DNA of 64,000 nt from Oscarella lobularis. Its lineage: Eukaryota; Porifera; Homoscleromorpha; Homosclerophorida; Oscarellidae. The stretch spans positions 1,939,747-2,003,746 of the forward strand of contig NC_089179.1 of assembly GCF_947507565.1 (NCBI RefSeq), in the 5' to 3' direction. Shown one piece after another: positions 1 through 10,323 of the stretch (the stretch's first letter is position 1; the number at the start of each line of letters is the position of its first letter). The notes beneath the pieces were generated by a model. The model searched no databases and was not told the DNA's origin. It was given only the letters and a program-made list of their open reading frames with translations. The translations under genes and the position numbers were made by a program.

Positions 1-391
1 GAAGCAAGGAGTCAATAGCAGGATCTTCTACATACTGAAAGACACTCAGTTAGCTTCAGGTGCAATAAAAGAAGTAATTCAAAAGGTCTAGAATTATTAC
101 CTTTGCAATGATTTTCTTTTGAAAGTGAAAGGTTGGATAATCCCCTAGTGAGGCGACGACATTTTCATTTAGGTATCTGCCGGCTAAAACTTATAATTTG
201 GTAAATAAGCTATATAATGTTTTACTGTTTTAGAGCTGGTTGAATACGGAGAGCGCTGTCCAAAACTGTTTTGTAATCTCGAAGAGATTTTAGGCTTTGA
301 TGCGTCTCACTTATCAGCCGAGAGCTTTTCAGCATGTCGAGGTCCCTCTGAGTCGGAGACGTGTAGCACCTTGCGGTATATAGGAGCACCA
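1..391. other. No gene recognised
   Basis: Mixed-composition sequence with no long reading frame, recognisable domain or repeat. It may be the degraded remainder of the element that supplied the minus-strand fragment just downstream. Confidence 0.4.
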
Positions 392-968
392 TCACGTTAG
401 TTTTACACTCACTAATTTAGCGCACCTTAGATTAATGAGGGATGTTTGAATGTGATCGATGTCAAGACAACGAAAATCGGAAGGAAGGAAGTTCAGCCAC
501 GTTTGGTGACAGTAATGTTGTAAAAACGGGGAGAAATGATCCAAGACTCTTCCATGTTGATAATTCCTTGCTCTGCAGATCTGAAGGCCAGTAATGAGGC
601 GAACTCTGCTTCGGAAGGCACGGTATAGTTTCATGGACATCGATGACACAGGTTGCCATGTGGATAGCTGTCGACGTTTCAGCGGACGTCGGTCGCTGAA
701 TCGTGTGCACCACGTGGAAATCGTCCACAATTAGCAAGACCAACTTATGTTTGCTTCTGGCCGTCTGGATGTACGAATCGACGTGCTTAGCGTTGTCTCC
801 TGCGAGCTCCTGTATGAACCGGCGAATAGTCTTTGGGTGGCCGCTTATTCCCATGACACGCCCACACTCCAAGGCAGCCTCCGAGCATCCCGAGAGAGAC
901 AACGTTGAGCGTTTGAGCGGTGCTACGCAAACAAAATATGCGCTTGTAGCATGGTTTTGTCCAGGCAC
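392..968 (-). pseudogene. Fragment of a transposon-type protein of unknown function
   Basis: The minus-strand frame from 968 has a coherent stretch containing HPKTIRRFIQEL and then LLIVDDFHVVHTIQRPTS, followed by IHMATCVIDVHE. From memory, this pattern (an acidic IDD/VDD followed by H-x-x-HT-x-RP) belongs to uncharacterised, high-copy proteins of marine invertebrates that I associate with DNA transposons; I cannot name the family. The coherent part is roughly residues 40-110 of the 168-residue frame. Toward the 3' end similarity fades and a second frame (to 392) becomes equally plausible, which suggests a frameshift near 620. No start or partner gene is visible. Its relation to the DUF6589-type protein at 10.3-13.0 kb is an impression only. 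Confidence 0.4.
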
Positions 969-1022
969 CTTCCTCGATTTTCTGCCGGGTCCCCCGCCGA
1001 GGCAACCTGGCCAGCAGGGGTA

Positions 1023-1257
1023 GCAGCAACAGCAGCAACAACAACAACAACAACGGCAGCGGCAACAGAAGCAGCCGCAGCAGCAGCCGCAGCAACCGCA
1101 GCAGCAACAACTGCGGCAACAGGCGCAGCAGAATCTTCAACAGCAACGTCAGGGTCCGCTGCAACAACCTCCGCAGCAGCAACTACAGCAGCAGCAGCAG
1201 CAGCAGGTGCAACGGCAGAACCCGCCACAGCCACAACAGCAGCAGCAGCCCCAGAAC
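1023..1257 (+). repeat. CAG/CAA-rich low-complexity tract
   Basis: An imperfect run of CAG, CAA, CGG and CCG triplets. In the third frame it encodes glutamine with scattered proline and arginine. In other frames it gives alanine or leucine runs, so several spurious open frames cover it. The CAG/CAA mixture suggests a coding polyglutamine tract rather than a pure microsatellite. Confidence 0.85.
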
Positions 1258-1395
1258 GGGACGCTGCCACCGCCGCAGCAGCGGCTGGGGGGAGTACCGG
1301 TGGTTAACCCGGTACCGGGTCTCCTCCAAGGTCTTCGCATCGAGCAAGCGGCACCTCTGGCGCAGCCGATTGAGCAGCCGGAGCCGCTGGAATAG
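1024..1395 (+). CDS. Gln/Pro-rich reading frame, partial
   Basis: Directly after a TAG at 1021 the frame is open to 1395. It encodes about 75 residues rich in Q, then a Q/P segment, then a non-repetitive tail with GGVPVVNPVPGLLQGLRIEQ and an acidic end. No ATG occurs before 1207, so the start is unknown and the piece may be an internal exon or the N-terminal part of the DIRS-like gag that begins 25 bases downstream. No catalytic motif is present. Its placement just upstream of the retroelement argues for membership in that element, but nothing in the sequence proves it. Confidence 0.35.
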   Translation, partial: QQQQQQQQQQRQRQQKQPQQQPQQPQQQQLRQQAQQNLQQQRQGPLQQPPQQQLQQQQQQQVQRQNPPQPQQQQQPQNGTLPPPQQRLGGVPVVNPVPGLLQGLRIEQAAPLAQPIEQPEPLE

Positions 1396-1419
1396 GATCT
1401 CGCGTGACTCGAAGCGTTT

Positions 1420-2171
1420 ATGCCGCTAGCTAAGAAGCCTCGCCGCGCAGCGCCACCGTTCTCGCTCGGATCGTCACTGAGAGTGGTTCCGGGACGCGTG
1501 GTGGCAAAAATTGCAGCCCGCGAGTACGTAGACCTAGCGGAATTGCTGCCAGATAATGCAAAGCTGCTGCGGCTTGAGCTCAGGTGAGCGGGAAAGGTGG
1601 CTCGCCCCCGGCTCCGGATCGAGGGCGCCCCTGCGGCGCATCGCATCAGTGTTGCAATGGGTCCAGGCGTTTGCGACGTTTGCCATGGTTGAAGTAGCCC
1701 TGCACCCGAGCCGAGCAAGCGAAATGTTGGGATACATCAGGTTGATCGTTCGCATGGCTGAAACGTCGAGGCCGGGCGGTTGCTATGACAAGTTCTTCCG
1801 CCAGAAGGCGACGGCGGAACCGCACCTGTCGTAGACGAAGAAAGACACCGACATTTTCACGTCCTTCGTCATCGCCCCGGAGGGGCTGGCATGCACGAAT
1901 TGCGGAGCAAGCGACCATAAAACGGCGGACTGCGCCTTACGCACCAATAAATCAATCGCGTTGGCGAGATCGGCAGGCAAGCGCAATCGCGACGTTTTGC
2001 CGACTCTTCAACTACACGTCGGGAGGCTGCCGTTTTGGCGCGAACTGCATCTATCGTCACGCGTACGCGAAGTGCGGAAAAGACATCGCGCGGCCGACAG
2101 CAAGTCGCCCGGAACGCAAAAGCCAACCCTGCAGGGGAAGCAGGCACCGTCGCCCTCAGCCGCAGCTGTAG
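1420..2171 (+). pseudogene. DIRS-like gag with CCCH zinc finger
   Basis: The region opens with an ATG at 1420 and VAKIAAREYVDLAELLPDN, the usual start of DIRS gag-like proteins, and hits a stop at about 1588. Homology continues in a second frame (about 1590-1834) with LQWVQAFATFAMV and MLGYIRLIVRMAE, then in a third (1785-2171). That third frame carries FCRLFNYTSGGCRFGANC followed by IYRHAYAKC, a C-x8-C-x5-C-x3-H zinc finger. In the family this protein packages the RNA and the finger contacts nucleic acid. At least two frameshifts make it non-functional. Confidence 0.7.
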
Positions 2172-2433
2172 GCCCACGGAATAGGACAAACGCGTCGCTC
2201 ACTTGTTGGGTTGGCCGGGGTTGCCGCATGGCGCGAGTAGAGACGCGGGTCGTTGTCTAATTAGTGCAGTAAAGGTTGTTATTGTGCTAGATTTGTGCGG
2301 TCTTTCGGCGGAAGTGCATCGCTTTTGGCCGACATTGGAAGCGTTAGAGGGAGCAAACGCAACAGCGACTCCGCGCTCGGAGGTTTGGGTGGCGTCATCG
2401 TCGCCGGTGATGCCCGAGGCGTGGGTGGTAGCT

Positions 2434-3152
2434 ATGCAGCACCATCCGGACCAGCGCTTCGCGACATGGCTGAGACGCGGACTAATCAAGGGTTTCAGGA
2501 TTGGCTACGGCGGTCCGGCAGTCTCGCGAACCCGAGCGGGGCGCAATCTCCCGTCGGCGCGCAAACATCCAGCGGTGGTAGACGACTACCAAGCGAAGGA
2601 GATTGTGGCTGGCCGATTAGTGGGCCCGGTCCCGGCTGATCAGATGCGTCTGGTACGTTTGGGGTGATTCCCAAGGCGAGCCAGCCGGGGAAATTGCGGC
2701 TGATTGTGGATCTGTCGTCTCCACGGGGTCACAGCGTCAACGACGGTATCTGTCCGGAGTGGTGCACAACTCGATACATTCGCGTGGAGGACGCCGTTCG
2801 ACGCTGCTTAGAACTGGGCACGGGTGCAATGTTGGCCTAGCTCGACATCAAGAGCGCCTACCGCATAATCCCCGTGCACCCGGCAGACCGGCATCTTCTA
2901 GGCGTCAGCTGGCGCGGGGAGGTGTACGTAGACACAGTACTGCCGTTTGTGTTGCGCTCGGCGCCAGCAATTTTTTCGACGGTGGCCGACGCGTTGCTGT
3001 GGATCATGTTCCAGCGAGGCGTTCAAGGCGGCATGCATTACCTGGACAATTTTCTATTCATTGGGAGTCCTCAATCGTCGGACTGCGGGGAGCAGCTGCA
3101 AACCGCGCTGCAGGCATGCGAGGAACTCAAGGACGACCGGCGGCGGATACCC
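2434..3152 (+). pseudogene. DIRS-like reverse transcriptase
   Basis: The first part, in the frame starting at 2203, has HHPDQRFATWLRRGLIKGFR and later ARKHPAVVDDYQAKEIVAGR, the typical lead-in of DIRS RT. After a one-base shift near 2660 the next frame gives GVIPKASQPGKLRLIVDLSS, LDIKSAYRIIPVHPADR, LPFVLRSAPAIFSTVADALL and MHYLDNFLFIG. The active-site motif reads YLDN instead of YLDD, so one catalytic aspartate is lost. A TAG sits immediately before LDIKSAYR. The RNase H domain that should follow is absent. Confidence 0.85.
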
Positions 3153-3159
3153 GACTCCC

Positions 3160-3724
3160 CATCACACCCGTAATCTTGCGTCAGCTGCGGTCGATATGGG
3201 GGCAAACCCCGCCTCGTTGGGATTTGGCGATGCTGTGGGCAGCGTGCACGGTGGCATTCTTCGGTTTTATGCGCGCGGGCGAGTTCATCGTTCCGTCGGC
3301 GGCGGCATACGACAGAGAGCGTCACCTCTCGCCGGAGGATGTGTCGGCGGACTCGGTAAGCGATACGTCCTTCGTCAAGGTTTGCATCAAGCAGTCAAAA
3401 ACGGATCCGTTTTGCCGCGGAGTATCAATTGTGCTAGGACGCACACAGACAGATTTGTGTCCGGTCGAAGCGTTACTGACCTACCTGGCTCGTCGCGGGT
3501 TCCAACAAGGCCCGCTGTTCAGGTTCGAAAACGGCGATGTGCTGTCGAGAGCGGCGCTGGTTAATCAGGTGCAACGGGCGCTCACAGCAGAGGGCACGGA
3601 CGCGTCGCGCTTTGCGTGTCACAGCTTTCGAATCGGCGCGGCGACGGCGGCGGTGGCGCGCGGTCTGGACGATTCGACGATTCGCACTCTTGGCCGTTGG
3701 AAAATACAGTGCTTATCAGCATAA
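3160..3724 (+). pseudogene. DIRS-like tyrosine recombinase
   Basis: This is the C-terminal part of the 2759-3724 frame. It shows LWAACTVAFFGFMRAGEF with the first catalytic arginine, SKTDPFCRGVSIVLG, and the box-II pair HSFRIGAATAAVARG (H-x-x-R). It then has LGRWK, where the family normally ends in the nucleophilic tyrosine of WKSxAY. Here a shift replaces the ending with IQCLSA and a stop, while the neighbouring frame still reads KYSAYQ. The enzyme would integrate circular cDNA without a DDE integrase. The lost tail makes this copy inactive. Confidence 0.85.
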
Positions 3725-4081
3725 ATGGGAAGTGGTAGTGTGTGTTTATTGCGCGTAGTTTAAATTTGGTTGACTTTTCCGTATCCCTACAAAAAGTAGT
3801 AGCTCCGGAAGGCTTTTCTCTACCTTCCGCCAAATTATTTAGTCGCGTCTCGCCTCTCGCAGCGAAATACGTTCAATCATGCGCGACACTAAAGGCGCAT
3901 TCACAGTAACGACGCTAGGCCTGCGTTGCGTCGATGTTGCGTCTGCGTTGCGTCAGCGTTGCGTTGCGTTGCGTCAACGTAGCGTTAGACCATTCACAGT
4001 AACTATTCGTCCTGCGTATTTGTTTAGCGTGCTTTAAATAATAGCTACATTCCGCTGCACTTCCTCCCGTTTTTTTCGGCG

Positions 4082-5396
4082 ATGTTCACTACTGAAGAGC
4101 TGATTGTTGTCCTTTCCCTACTTTAGGTCCTATTCAAGAGGCTTCGGCAATCTCGTCGCCGGCGTTCCACGTGGGTGCGACAGCGGAATTCGTGTCGCTC
4201 CCTTCACGGAGCCTACAGCGCATTGGTTCGACAACTTCGTCTTTCGGACCAGCAAGGATTTTTCGCTTACTTGAGGATGTCTCCTGTCACTTTTGAAAAA
4301 CTCTTTCGTCTAGTCGCGCCGCACATCGCACACCCACGAGCTTGGCGAAGCGCCACTCCACGCCGGCCTGAAATTTCACCTCAAGAGCGCCTTATTGTCA
4401 CGATCAGGTACTTGGCAACCGGGAACTCGCTAGCGTCGATGGCATTCGAGTTCCGCATGGGACACTCAACAGTTTGCGGAATTATAAAAGAAACTTGCGC
4501 TGCTATTTGGGAAGCCCTTCGGGTAGACTACGTAAAATTTCCCCGAAATGAAGACGCGTGGCGAACGATTGCAGCTGAATTCGAACGAAAATGGAATTTT
4601 CCGAACTGCGTTGGTGCGATCGACGGCAAGCACGTTGCCCTTCAGGCGGCGTCAAATGCAGGATAATCGTTTTATAACTATAAAGGCAGTCATTCGATTG
4701 TTCTGTTAGCCGTTGTCGACGCAAATTATTGCTTCACTTTCGTCGATGTAGGAGACTTTGGACGACAAAGTGACGGCGGAGTATTTCGGCGGTCATCGTT
4801 TGGCCTTGCGTTGCAAGAAAATTCACTAGCGCTTCCTTCTCCAAGAACGCTATGGAGTCGAAGCGAAGAAAAGTTTCCCTACGTCTTTGTCGGCGACGAG
4901 GCATTTCCTCTAAAACCAAATTTAATGCGGCCTTTTCCAGGACGAAATCTTTCTATCGAAGAGTCTATTTTTAACTACAGGTAATAAAGTACCATTGCAC
5001 CATTGCCTTAATTAATAATTAATTTGTCTAACTTAATATACTTCCAGACTAAGCAGAGCTCGGCGGATCGTCGAAAACGCTTTTGGAATTCTGGCGTCTC
5101 GATGGAGAATTTTTAGGAGGACGTTTATTGCCAGTCCAGAAAGAGCTACGTTAATATGCTTTGCTGCAGTTGGACTGCATAATTTTCTACGAACCGATGA
5201 GCGTTCGCAAAACGTCATGACTCACGGCGACGACAGACCAAACGAGGCAGCTGAAGCAAACGCACTGGTGGCCTTAGCAAAGTCAGGCTCCAATCATTCT
5301 CGAAGCTCCGCCGATGTGAGAGATTTATACAAAAGATACTTTGCCAGCGATGAGGGATCCGTTTCGTGGCAAAGAGATCACGTTCTACGTACATGA
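4082..5396 (+). pseudogene. PIF/Harbinger DDE transposase
   Basis: An ATG at 4082 opens a frame with an in-frame TAG at 4124-4126, after which the same frame continues through LRMSPVTFEKLFRLVAPHI, LIVTIRYLATGNSLASMAF and CVGAIDGKHVALQ, the first catalytic aspartate. One inserted base near 4665 breaks the frame. It resumes with FYNYKGSHSIVLLAVVDANY and FVGDEAFPLKPNLMRPFPG (second aspartate). A GT-AG intron of 66 bases (4981-5046) separates this from SRARRIVENAFGILASRWRI, which carries the third acidic residue. The stop is at 5394-5396. The family cuts and pastes the element together with a Myb/MADF-like partner. The length is normal apart from the lesions. Confidence 0.9.
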
Positions 5397-5607
5397 AACA
5401 TTTATAATTAACTATATCATGCTAAAGCATAAACGATAAATTGTACTGACTATTGGTTAATAAAACTAAATAAAATATATATTTTAAGAAAAATATCTAC
5501 TTTTAGGTATATATATACTTTTAAGTATATAATGTGTGATGAAGATTTCATCATATTTTATTATGCATATTTTATCATGTTATTTTATATAATATTATGA
5601 ACTATAT

Positions 5608-6846
5608 TTAGTTAAACTCTATATCCATTAAAACTTGGTCTATTTTAATTTTAGCTAGAGCTCTTTTCTGCGCAGGGAGCCGATCCAAGACTTTCGCCAC
5701 GTGCTTGGCAAAAAGAGACGATTCGCTTTCCTCTTGCAGATTTTCATTTCTCTCCCTAAGATCTCATATTAGACACCGAGCTAGTGAGTTTGCATATACG
5801 TCTTCAAACCGTAGGAATGATAATGTATCTATGAAAGCCTTTTCTGCCATGTCTTGTCCCCCGTCCTTTCTCCGCTTTCTTCCTCTCCTCTTTTCTCCGC
5901 TTCCCGCTCCAGCTTGAACTTCCTCTTCGCATGCCTCCGTTTCCTCAATCTCTGCTTCGCCTTGACCGTCCTCTATTGTATCTTCAGAAACGGTAAGAAC
6001 GGCATTCAGATCCGACACATGCAGCGAATTTTAAGTTTATTCCTCCACCTTTCGTTCATCGATAAATCGCCAGTTGAAAAATTTGCAGTTGTCCTATGAC
6101 ATATCGTCACGATCTCCAATAAAGAGTGCAAACGTGGATACCTCCTATGATGCCGTACTGTCTCTTCGAGAAATCCCAGCAAATTAAAAAGCAGCCACTG
6201 CGATTGAGGAGGAGGGCCAGGATCTCTCGTTCTTCGAACCTTGACTGCTTTAAGTTCGCGCACAAAGCGGTCGCGAAGTCGACGCCACGTCCGGCGACAT
6301 TCGTCGGCCGGTGTCTCCGCCATCGTTGCAACGACGTTCCACGCGTTCTCTTTGGCTCGCAGATCCCGATAAACTGCGCTCTTCAAGGCGCATTCACAGT
6401 AACGACGCTGGGCCTGCGGTGCGTCGAGCGTTGCGTTTGCGTTGCGTCGGCGTTGCGTTGCGTTGCGTTAGCGTAGCGTTTATGCATTCATAGTAAAAAC
6501 GGTTTTTCATTGTTTAGCGTGCTCTAAACAATGAATGAATGAATGAAATGTTTTTAATTACATTTCAAGCACGTGACCAAAATGATGCGTTTTTATTTGT
6601 TGAACGCAAGGTGTTGACGCTAGGATCGCTCGCGTTGCGATCGCCAGCGTTATGACGCTGGACGACGCTGGCTGACGCTGGGCGAAAAATTACGTCACAG
6701 CGTCACTGTGCATTTTTACTGTGAATGAAAAAGGCTCAACGCTCGACGCAACGCAGGCCTAGCGTCGTTACTGTGAATGCGCCTTCACTTGCCAAAGAAC
6801 AAGGAAACTGGCGAACGCCCTCGATAATCGATTCTTCTGTCGACAT
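5608..6846 (-). pseudogene. MADF-BESS DNA-binding partner protein
   Basis: Read on the minus strand, an ATG at 6844-6846 starts STEESIIEGVRQFP, the opening of a MADF domain. The next residues (VLWQV, one base out of frame) are split from KSAVYRDLRAKENAWNVVA at about 6386 by a 399-bp miniature element. The MADF core continues with CRRTWRRLRDRFVRELK. After a probable intron near 6020-6110, an acidic/basic linker (EKRRGRKRRKDGG) follows. After one more shift near 5775 comes a BESS-like tail, FAKHVAKVLDRLPAQKRAL, with the stop at 5608-5610. Such proteins act with Harbinger transposase in binding ends and nuclear import. The gene is broken by the insertion and by two shifts. Confidence 0.75.
6386..6784. 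mobile_element. 399-bp Harbinger-derived MITE
   Basis: It begins AGGCGCATTCACAGTAACGA and ends with the reverse complement. It is flanked by TCA on both sides (6383-6385 and 6785-6787). Its right 180 bases closely match the right end of the surrounding element (shared GCTAGGATCGCTCGCGTTGC and GACGCTGG repeats), so it is a deletion derivative of the same family. It has no coding capacity and lies inside the first MADF exon. Confidence 0.92.
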
Positions 6847-7111
6847 ATCTCTCAATGAAAGAAAAAGTTAGATTATGAAGCACGTGATTATTGTATCGAC
6901 TTCCCATTCGCCGAGCGGTGCTAATTAACGCTGCGTCAAACGCTAGGATCGCTCGCGTTGCGATTGCCAGCGTCGTGACGCTGGCCCACGCTGGCCGACG
7001 CTGGCAGACGGATTACGTCACTGCGTTAGCGTGCGTTTTTACTGTGAATGGCCCGACGCTCGACGCTCGACGCAACGCAGGCCTAGCGTCGTTACTGTGA
7101 ATGCGCCTTAA

Positions 7112-8035
7112 GGCTCGCTCGGTATTTCGCAAAAAATTTTATTCGCTCTGTACTATTTTCCGCAATTTTTACCCTTGAACTGCTAATCGATGTAAACCAC
7201 ACGTTTTCATCGTTTCTGATTTTTAATTTATTCCTTCTTTTGCGAAACAAACGATTACGTACATTTTTCCTTTGTTCGCGTTTTTTGACGAAACTAGGCC
7301 ATGAATCCTATTCAACTTTCGCATCAGCCAATATCTATAAAGTACTGATGTTTTCATCGTTTCGATTTTGTCTCAAAATACTCAGTTTCGTCAAAAAAGA
7401 CGAGAAAGGAATGAATGAAATAGTAGAGCGCGCTAGTGAATTAGTAGAGCGCGCTAGTGAGGAATTACATTTTGCGACAAAAATGCGTGGGTGAGGCTCT
7501 CAATGAACAAACGAGCGCTATTGTGACGACACGAATTTCAGTACACTAATTGGTCAAAATACAGATATTCAAATTTTACGACTAGAGGCGTCGACGCCAT
7601 TACTGTCATGTAAAGAAACTCCTAATCATTCGAGGGATATGCAGTATGAAGCCATAGGGCTTTAAATAACTGAGCTAGAGCGCGCTAACTGATTATCTCT
7701 TATGCTGATAAGCACTGTACGGTACATCCGCCTAGAGCCGCAGCAGCTGGCTCTTATACAGCCGTGCGCTGGTGTCGTGAACGATACGCGCACGCTAGCG
7801 ATAGAAAACGTCCGTGCGTAGCTTAAGTTTGTGGTTGCTCCGCGCGCTAGTGTAGCGCGAACGGCGTTACACGCGCAGAGCCAAAAAACGAGGATAAGAT
7901 CCGAAAAGAAGGGGGCGTATGCCGCGGCGTTAATTGTCGGGTTCCCGCGGAGGTGCGACTCAGCGCGAACAGGTGCGAAGTGGTGATCCGTCTTGGGGGA
8001 GGTCACGGTGGCTCGGAGGAGCTACCGTGACCTGT
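7112..8035. other. No gene recognised; short hairpin at the end
   Basis: Mostly unassigned sequence with several GCGCGCTAGT motifs, including a tandem pair of GTAGAGCGCGCTAGTGA near 7424-7460. At 8000-8033 lies a 15-bp inverted repeat around a GGAG loop (left arm AGGTCACGGTGGCTC, one mismatch). It abuts repeat copy A. No domain could be supported. Confidence 0.5.
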
Positions 8036-8153
8036 TGGGGGGCTTGATTCGGCGTGGCTCGAATCCATCCGACGGGATCAATGGCAGGCCTGTCGCGGGG
8101 CGGCCCCCATGCGCGCGTTAGGACCAACCTGAGCAGTGAGGGCCCGCGACGAC
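8036..8153 (+). repeat. Unclassified repeat R, copy A (left part)
   Basis: Near identical to 13572-13636 plus 14607-14657. Shared landmarks are TGGGGGGCTTGATTCGGCGT, CATCCGACGGGATCAATGGC, CCCCCATGCGCGCGTTAGG and ACCTGAGCAG. The copy is interrupted at 8153 by the RecQ element and resumes at 13358 with CACAGG followed by CTTAAGATATCAA, also present after copy B at 18893. GGCTCGAATCC resembles a pol III B box, but no A box was found. Its identity is unknown. Confidence 0.8.
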
Positions 8154-8345
8154 TAGCCTCGGTTCCAGGCCCTTCTCCTCTGATTCCGGATACCCCGGGG
8201 AGGAGAAGGGCCTGGTACCATCGGTCTGCGTCATTGACTAGTTATCCATGTGACCATGAGTTGACAATGCACCTTGAATTTGCACTGCCGACCTTTGTTA
8301 GCACCTTCGCGAACGCATCATTTTTAGTTGCGCAAGCCAAGGAAT

Positions 8346-10303
8346 ATGGACGACGTAGACGTACAAACTACCTTGCCTGAGAGGGCCACGGCTGCTCTGA
8401 AGGCGCATTTTGGATTTGACAGTTTCCGGACCGGACAACTAGAGGCAATCGTCGCCGTAATGGAGGGCAAGGACGTCGTTGTCAGAATTACCACAGGCGG
8501 CGGGAAATCTGTCTGCTATCTCCTTCCTCCTCTGCTTCAAGATGAGGGCCGCTGCCTTGTCATTAGCCCTCTTAGCTCTCTCAAGCACGAGCAGGTCAGG
8601 CGTAGGGCGTTTGAGGAATAGGGCGGTTTCTATATTCAATAAACATTGTCGTAGGTGCAGAAACTCCGGTCCCTCGGTCTCAGTGCCATGTTTTTTGTAC
8701 GCAAAGGGAAAATTTCTATAAAGACATCATTGAAAAGCTGCCGATTTAGTAATTCGTATTGGAACGTACGAGGGTCTATTCAAGTGTACGAGTGGTTTTT
8801 TAGTTTTTGCCTCTCTAGAGGTAGCTGTAAGCGAGGAACTTCGAAAAAAATGAAGGAAGACGGAATTTTAAATAAGATCAAAATTTTAGCTATTGACGAA
8901 GCGCATTGTGTAGCTGAATGGTGAGGAGCAGAGCTCAACGCGCCATTTGCTTGCGATAGCTTCACTTTTACCAGGGGAGATGCATTCAAACAGATTATAA
9001 AAAAATCTATTTGCTGAGAAGAGAGCTATCATGATCCACAATGGTTCTAACTGCCACAGCGACAAAAGACATGATGGATGTTTTCAGCAGGAGAACGGGT
9101 CTTGTCTTTCCCACATACATACTTCAGCCTCTTAACCGCGCTAATTTATTCTTCCTTTTCATGAAAAAGAAAGGAACCGACGAGGTAACAAGTAATCGTG
9201 CAATAATTACATTTCATACATTTTTCTGTAGAAATCACTGAATCCTGTAATATCAGCACTGAGAACTGGAGCTAAACGAAAAACAATTATATTTGTTCAG
9301 ACGAAAAGAGTTGCTACCAAACTTTGGATTATTCTTTCTCAAAGCGGAAAGGTCCTGGTTCACCACTCTTCTTTAACAACAAATGCTAGAAGACAAGCAG
9401 AAGACGATTTTAAAGGCGGTGTTGTTAGCGTCGTTGTCGCCACCATTGGTTTTGGAATGGTCAGATTATTCTCTTGAATTCTAAATTCTGCTATAATTGC
9501 CTACTTAGGGCATTGACATAAAAGACGTTTGTCTTGTTATTTACTACGGAATTCCAGACAGTGTAACTCAACTGTTTCAGGTTACATTACAGGAGAATTG
9601 ATAACCCTAAAAGCAAAAATGTGTACATTCAGATGTTTGGAAGAGCAGGGCGCGATGGGCAGCAATCCACGGTTGTTCTGCTCTACAATTCAGTATCGCT
9701 AAAGAGGAAAACCATTGACAGAAAAGTGCACTCGCCAGCAAAGAGTGCATTAGGAAGAAATTTTGTGCACACCTGGAATCTTCTTTCAATTCAACTGATC
9801 AAGGCGACAATCCTTGTTGCACCAAGTGCGACTATCAGCCAAAAGGTCCAACAGACCCAAACGGATATTTTGTCTACGGCAAGGCGGTTCAATCATCAAA
9901 ATCAAGGAAACGTTTGAGTGACGAGAAACCACAAAAGGTTCTTTTACATCCCGTACCTTATTACTCCTCTACTAACCATGTAATTCAGCTTACATCATCT
10001 GAAAATAAGCGAGTAAAACTGGCCTTGCAAGATTGGAGAAGCAAACTTAGTATGGATTCCCTGGGTTGGGAAGCTATTGCAAGCAATGAAGTTCTGGATC
10101 GTATTGCTTTCAAATGGAGCACACTGCAGACGGTGGCTGACCTGAAGTCGGTGCAAGGTCTTCGTGAAGTTTTTATACCGTCGTTGATGAACGTCATTCA
10201 ATCTGTCAAAGGTGATGAAAATCAATCGCCGGGTGAACATGATCATTTTACTCTGGACAAATGCCGCCAGAAAACTGCTGTAACATTGCATTCCTCAAAC
10301 TAG
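8346..10303 (+). pseudogene. RecQ-type DNA helicase of a transposon
   Basis: The start at 8346 gives a short acidic leader, then FGFDSFRTGQLEAIVAVMEG (Q motif), VRITTGGGKSVCYLLPPLL (Walker A) and CLVISPLSSLKHEQ (motif Ia). Intron 1 is 8595-8654. Further motifs are ILAIDEAHCVAEW (II), VLTATATKDMMD (III), KTIIFVQTKRVATKLW (IV), HHSSLTTNARRQAEDDFKGG and VVATIGFGM plus GIDIKDVCLVIYYGIPDS (V), and MFGRAGRDGQQSTVVLLYN (VI). A cysteine cluster with NPCCTKCDYQP resembles the RecQ zinc-binding region, and about 130 C-terminal residues are unassigned. Several short GT-AG introns are evident. At least one frameshift near 9735 and uncertain exon joins suggest decay. It probably unwinds DNA during transposition. 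Confidence 0.85.
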
Positions 10304-10323
10304 ATTTACAAGATTTCCACTCA

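Larger units (their letters stand above)
1420..3725 (+). mobile_element. DIRS-like tyrosine-recombinase retrotransposon, degenerate
   Basis: Three DIRS-type modules lie in the expected order on the plus strand: a gag-like region with a CCCH zinc finger, a reverse transcriptase, and a tyrosine recombinase. The RNase H and methyltransferase-like segments normally found between RT and recombinase are missing, because RT similarity ends near 3150 and recombinase similarity starts almost at once. Inverted or split terminal repeats typical of DIRS were not identified. The copy is dead: gag is split over at least three frames, RT has an in-frame TAG at 2838-2840, and the recombinase loses frame at its catalytic tail. 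Confidence 0.8.
3893..7108. mobile_element. PIF/Harbinger element with 3-bp TSD
   Basis: The left end starts AGGCGCATTCACAGTAACGA at 3893. The right end at 7108 is the reverse complement (TCGTTACTGTGAATGCGCCT). TAA flanks both sides (3890-3892 and 7109-7111), a 3-bp target duplication typical of Harbinger. Subterminal regions are rich in short GCGTTGCGTC and GACGCTGGC repeats. Inside are a plus-strand transposase and a minus-strand MADF-BESS gene, the standard two-gene layout with a Myb/MADF-type partner. A 399-bp relative is nested inside. Both genes carry frameshifts, so the copy is not autonomous now. Confidence 0.9.

Noticed and set aside
923..1270. Alanine/valine- and leucine-rich frames over the CAG tract
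   Set aside because: Shadows of the CAG/CAA repeat; the glutamine frame fits the non-repetitive continuation better.
8046..8110. tRNA or SINE head
   Set aside because: GGCTCGAATCC resembles a B box, but there is no A box, no cloverleaf and no acceptor pairing.
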